A stretch of 5,121 nt of DNA from the NCBI GenBank assembly GCA_023511755.1, contig JAIMAW010000034.1, forward strand, positions 1-5,121, written 5' to 3'. The notes beneath the pieces are model-generated. The model searched no databases, was not told where the DNA came from, and was given only the letters and a program-made list of their open reading frames with translations. This DNA is from Candidatus Pacearchaeota archaeon. GTDB taxonomy: Archaea > Nanobdellota > Nanobdellia > Pacearchaeales > UBA284. Position 1 is the first letter of the stretch, and the number at the start of each line of letters is the position of its first letter. Positions 3,978 through 5,121 of the stretch are shown in pieces. The position numbers and the translations under genes are program-made.

Positions 3978-4915
3978 TTGCTGAAAAGCAGGGCATTTAC
4001 ATTGGTGCTGCAGTCGACGCCGAGCACTTGGGTGAGAAAAATTATGCAGAAATCCTCAAAAGACAATTTAATATTTTGGCTACTGAAAACGCCTTGAAGT
4101 TTGAAGAAGTTCATCCTAAACGCAACTCTTATTCCTTCGCTAACGCAGACAAGATTGTGGCATTTGCAGAAGCAAATGGAATGAAGGTTCGTGGTCACAC
4201 TCTTGTCTGGCATCTCCAGCTTCCAGAATGGGTTGCAGATGGAAACTATAGCCGTGAAGAATGGAAAAATATCTTGCGAGAGCATATCAAGACAGTAGTT
4301 GGCCATTACAAAGGAAAAATTTATGCCTGGGATGTTGTTAATGAAGCAATTAACAAGGATGGCTCACTAAGAGAAAATGTCTGGTTGGAAAAAATCGGGC
4401 CCGAATATATTGAACTAGCATTCCGGTGGGCCCACGAAGCTGATCCAGAAGCGCTTCTTTTCTACAACGATTATAGCATAGAAAGCTTAAATCCAAAATC
4501 AGACGCTGTTTACGAGTTAGTCAAAGGTCTTATAGAAAAAGGCGTGCCAATACATGGCGTTGGTCTCCAGATGCACGTAAGTATAGATAATTTGCCAAAT
4601 CTCCAAGCTGTTACATCTAACATTAAACGCTTCAACGACCTTGGTTTAGAGGTTCATATTACCGAGATGGATGTTCGCTTGAAGCTGCCTCCGACTCAAG
4701 AAGATCTCACAAAACAAGCAGAAATATACCGCGATATGCTTAAGGTTTGTCTTTCTTCAGAAAAGTGCACTGCTTTTGTTATTTGGGGCCTTACTGATCG
4801 TTACTCCTGGATTCCAGAGGCCTTCAATGGCTATGGTTCAGCCCTCATTTTCGACGAGTCCTACAAACCCAAACCAGCATACTATTCCCTTCTTGAAACC
4901 CTTAAAGAATCTTAA
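3968..4915 (+). CDS. GH10 family endo-1,4-beta-xylanase-like catalytic domain
   Basis: Retaining glycoside hydrolase of family 10 (TIM barrel), typically cutting beta-1,4-xylan. From the TTG at 3968 there are 315 residues, a full single catalytic domain. It opens LRTFAEKQGIYIGAAVD, where GH10 domains normally begin. Next come TENALKFEEVHP (39-50), RGHTLVWH (75-82), WDVVNE126A with the acid/base glutamate, LQMH203, ITE233MD with the nucleophile, and VIW273GLTDRYSW281. All key residues are present, so activity is plausible. No signal peptide, linker or binding module is seen. The frame is closed by TGA at 3947-3949 and offers only a weak TTG start without Shine-Dalgarno or clear TATA box, so the 5' end may be truncated. 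Ten of 12 arginines use CGN, unlike neighbouring genes, which suggests transfer. Its stop overlaps the stop of the opposing DUF72 gene. Confidence 0.92.
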   Translation: MRTFAEKQGIYIGAAVDAEHLGEKNYAEILKRQFNILATENALKFEEVHPKRNSYSFANADKIVAFAEANGMKVRGHTLVWHLQLPEWVADGNYSREEWKNILREHIKTVVGHYKGKIYAWDVVNEAINKDGSLRENVWLEKIGPEYIELAFRWAHEADPEALLFYNDYSIESLNPKSDAVYELVKGLIEKGVPIHGVGLQMHVSIDNLPNLQAVTSNIKRFNDLGLEVHITEMDVRLKLPPTQEDLTKQAEIYRDMLKVCLSSEKCTAFVIWGLTDRYSWIPEAFNGYGSALIFDESYKPKPAYYSLLETLKES

Positions 4916-5121
4916 AGCTGAGTCCTTATCCTCAAAATTTCCAACATGGCCCTTGCGTTATTCAACATGTTGTGGTTGTTGTTGAAAAAAACATAAACTT
5001 TGCTTGGCCTTGCTTCTTTAATTTTTTCACAAATTTCTTTTAATTCATTCTTGCTGTAATTATGTCTATACCAAGAACTTCTGCCGTGCATTCTCAAATA
5101 GATTGTCTTGCCAGGGAAAAC
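4912..5121 (-). CDS. DUF72 family protein, C-terminal part only
   Basis: The minus-strand frame is open from the window edge and gives 69 residues, the C-terminal end of a DUF72 (YecE-like) protein. This is a TIM-barrel family of unproven function usually about 240-300 residues long. Recognisable parts are KTIYLRMHGRSSWYRHNYS, matching the family's 'Y-x-R-[FM]-H-G-R...W-Y-x-x-x-Y-S' segment, then a helix ELKEICEKIKEA. KVYVFFNNNHN and NARAMLEIL follow, matching the final strand (VYVFFNN) and helix. The rest of the gene lies beyond 5121. The stop TAA (4914-4912) shares bases with the xylanase stop (4913-4915) within one TTAA. Arginine codons are mostly AGA, as in the resident genes. Family call is good; biochemical role unknown. 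Confidence 0.85.
   Translation of the reverse strand, partial: VFPGKTIYLRMHGRSSWYRHNYSKNELKEICEKIKEARPSKVYVFFNNNHNMLNNARAMLEILRIRTQL

Noticed and set aside
3959..4306. Minus-strand open frame opposite the xylanase
   Set aside because: Shadow of the GH10 frame; the GH10 reading has all catalytic motifs.
1..5121. CRISPR array, insertion sequence or attachment-site duplication
   Set aside because: I saw no regularly spaced repeats, no transposase-like protein, and no duplicated tRNA 3' end that would mark integration next to either tRNA gene.

Overview
The window is archaeal. It carries an archaeal/eukaryotic-type set of information genes (uL11, eL43/L37Ae, RNA polymerase subunit Rpo12, prefoldin beta), archaeal SepF, a diphthamide-synthesis Dph2-like protein, TATA-box promoters (TTTAAATA, TTTATAAA), tRNA genes without encoded CCA, and a class II tRNA-Ser with an intron in the anticodon loop. 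Short proteins, tight packing with overlapping gene ends, a pared-down Dph2 and a Cys-rich surface protein of the 'DGxCDPDC' kind suggest a reduced-genome DPANN lineage (Woesearchaeota/Pacearchaeota-like). That placement is inference.

Left half, + strand (1-2672): the 3' part of rpl11 with an unusual charged tail; tRNA-Pro(UGG) behind its own TATA box; rpl37ae; the very short rpo12 (45 aa, 1016-1153); pfdB; then a new promoter driving sepF and, 4 nt later, a dph2-like gene lacking the family's N-terminal domain. The rpl37ae-rpo12-pfdB order is a known archaeal neighbourhood, serving ribosome structure, transcription and co-translational folding. sepF-dph2 pairs a cell-division membrane anchor with an EF2-modification gene.

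Middle, - strand (2662-3917, reading right to left): an exported Cys-rich membrane-anchored protein with two DUF333-like repeats, an intron-containing tRNA-Ser(GGA), and an AAG/MPG-family DNA glycosylase whose start codon lies only 8 nt after the tRNA. The glycosylase converges on dph2 with an 11-nt overlap.

Right part: a + strand GH10 xylanase-like catalytic domain (about 3968-4915) whose arginine codon choice (10 of 12 CGN) differs sharply from its AGA/AGG-using neighbours, which suggests lateral acquisition. Its 5' end overlaps, head to head, the signal-peptide-coding region of the DUF333 gene. Neither gene has a normal start codon there, which makes 3917-3996 the most suspicious stretch of the window (rearrangement junction, frameshift or assembly error). 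The window closes with the C-terminus of a DUF72 protein on the - strand, whose stop codon shares bases with that of the xylanase.

I found no CRISPR array, transposase or clearly new multi-gene system. The strongest oddities are the head-to-head xylanase/DUF333 junction, the domain-less Dph2, the tailed L11 and the tRNA-Ser/glycosylase fusion transcript.
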